NCBI GenBank assembly: GCA_944376205.1
Contig: CALWBV010000007.1
Coordinates: forward strand, 28,165 to 92,164
Source: an uncultured Christensenellaceae bacterium
GTDB taxonomy: Bacteria; Bacillota; Clostridia; Christensenellales; UBA3700
DNA length: 64,000 nt
Direction of reading: 5' to 3'
The translations under genes and the position numbers were made by a program. The first letter of the stretch is position 1. Every line of letters begins with the position of its first letter. Below are positions 63,964 through 64,000 of the stretch, piece by piece. The notes below the pieces were generated by a model. It saw nothing but the letters and a program-made list of their open reading frames with translations. It was not told the origin of the DNA and did not search any database.

Positions 63964-64000
63964 GCCGTTGATTACTTCGGCATCATCGTTGAACGAAATT

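Overview
The window looks like a chromosome segment of an anaerobic, Gram-positive Clostridia (Bacillota), probably an uncultured gut lineage. The evidence is a full-length Spo0A with 0A-like boxes upstream, rubrerythrin, a CoA-disulfide reductase/rhodanese fusion, strong Shine-Dalgarno sites, many TTGACA-17-TATAAT promoters and the general gene style. I cannot place it more finely without a database. The sequence is moderately AT-rich, and most genes in the first 50 kb lie on the minus strand.

Layout. (1) 1-8.9 kb: a minus-strand type IV pilus/type II secretion-like operon (gspF/pilC, pilM, pilN, pilO, a giant tip-like pseudopilin, two small pseudopilins and a prepilin peptidase cut by the window edge), with no motor ATPase in view. 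(2) 9.6-18.7 kb: an unknown two-helix membrane protein, a lipoprotein, a GH42 beta-galactosidase with its GPH-type sugar symporter, and an acyltransferase-like/DUF6320 pair. (3) 18.7-24.9 kb: a complete type II-C CRISPR-Cas system (20 full repeats plus one truncated, cas2, cas1, cas9, and a tracrRNA with its own promoter). The array runs toward the cas genes, a bidirectional terminator lies between them, and every repeat ends in an extended -10 promoter. (4) 25-33.6 kb: a myo-inositol catabolic operon, iolJ-iolC-iolB-iolD-iolE-iolA-iolG. (5) 34.3-46.5 kb: a Wzx/Wzy-type surface polysaccharide operon. It begins with a DegT aminotransferase and a phosphoglycosyl transferase and ends with a LicD / nucleotidyltransferase-aminotransferase fusion / opine-dehydrogenase cassette. 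A broken second licD lies in the middle.

(6) 46.6-64 kb: mostly single genes with their own promoters and terminators. They include GH20 hexosaminidase, a DUF4874/DUF4832-like lipoprotein, small zinc-ribbon membrane proteins, GNAT, thioredoxin, CoADR-rhodanese facing a Crp/Fnr regulator, a collagen-like protein divergent from a TPR glycosyltransferase, rubrerythrin, a COG2509 flavoprotein, a sugar O-acetyltransferase, an AEC transporter, an XRE regulator, spo0A, an acidic zinc-ribbon protein and tRNA-Ser(UGA). The 3' end of that tRNA is duplicated about 190 bp downstream, as at an integration site.

The genes suggest a saccharolytic anaerobe that imports and cleaves galactosides, hexosaminides and inositol, displays pili, a capsule and a collagen-like surface or spore protein, and has thiol/peroxide defences. 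The signals I find most worth following are the promoter-bearing CRISPR repeats with a truncated but still promoter-bearing first repeat; the pseudopilin with a predicted beta-solenoid; the opine/LicC-aminotransferase/LicD cassette; a three-copy intergenic inverted repeat with a compensatory base change; and the collagen-like/glycosyltransferase pair.
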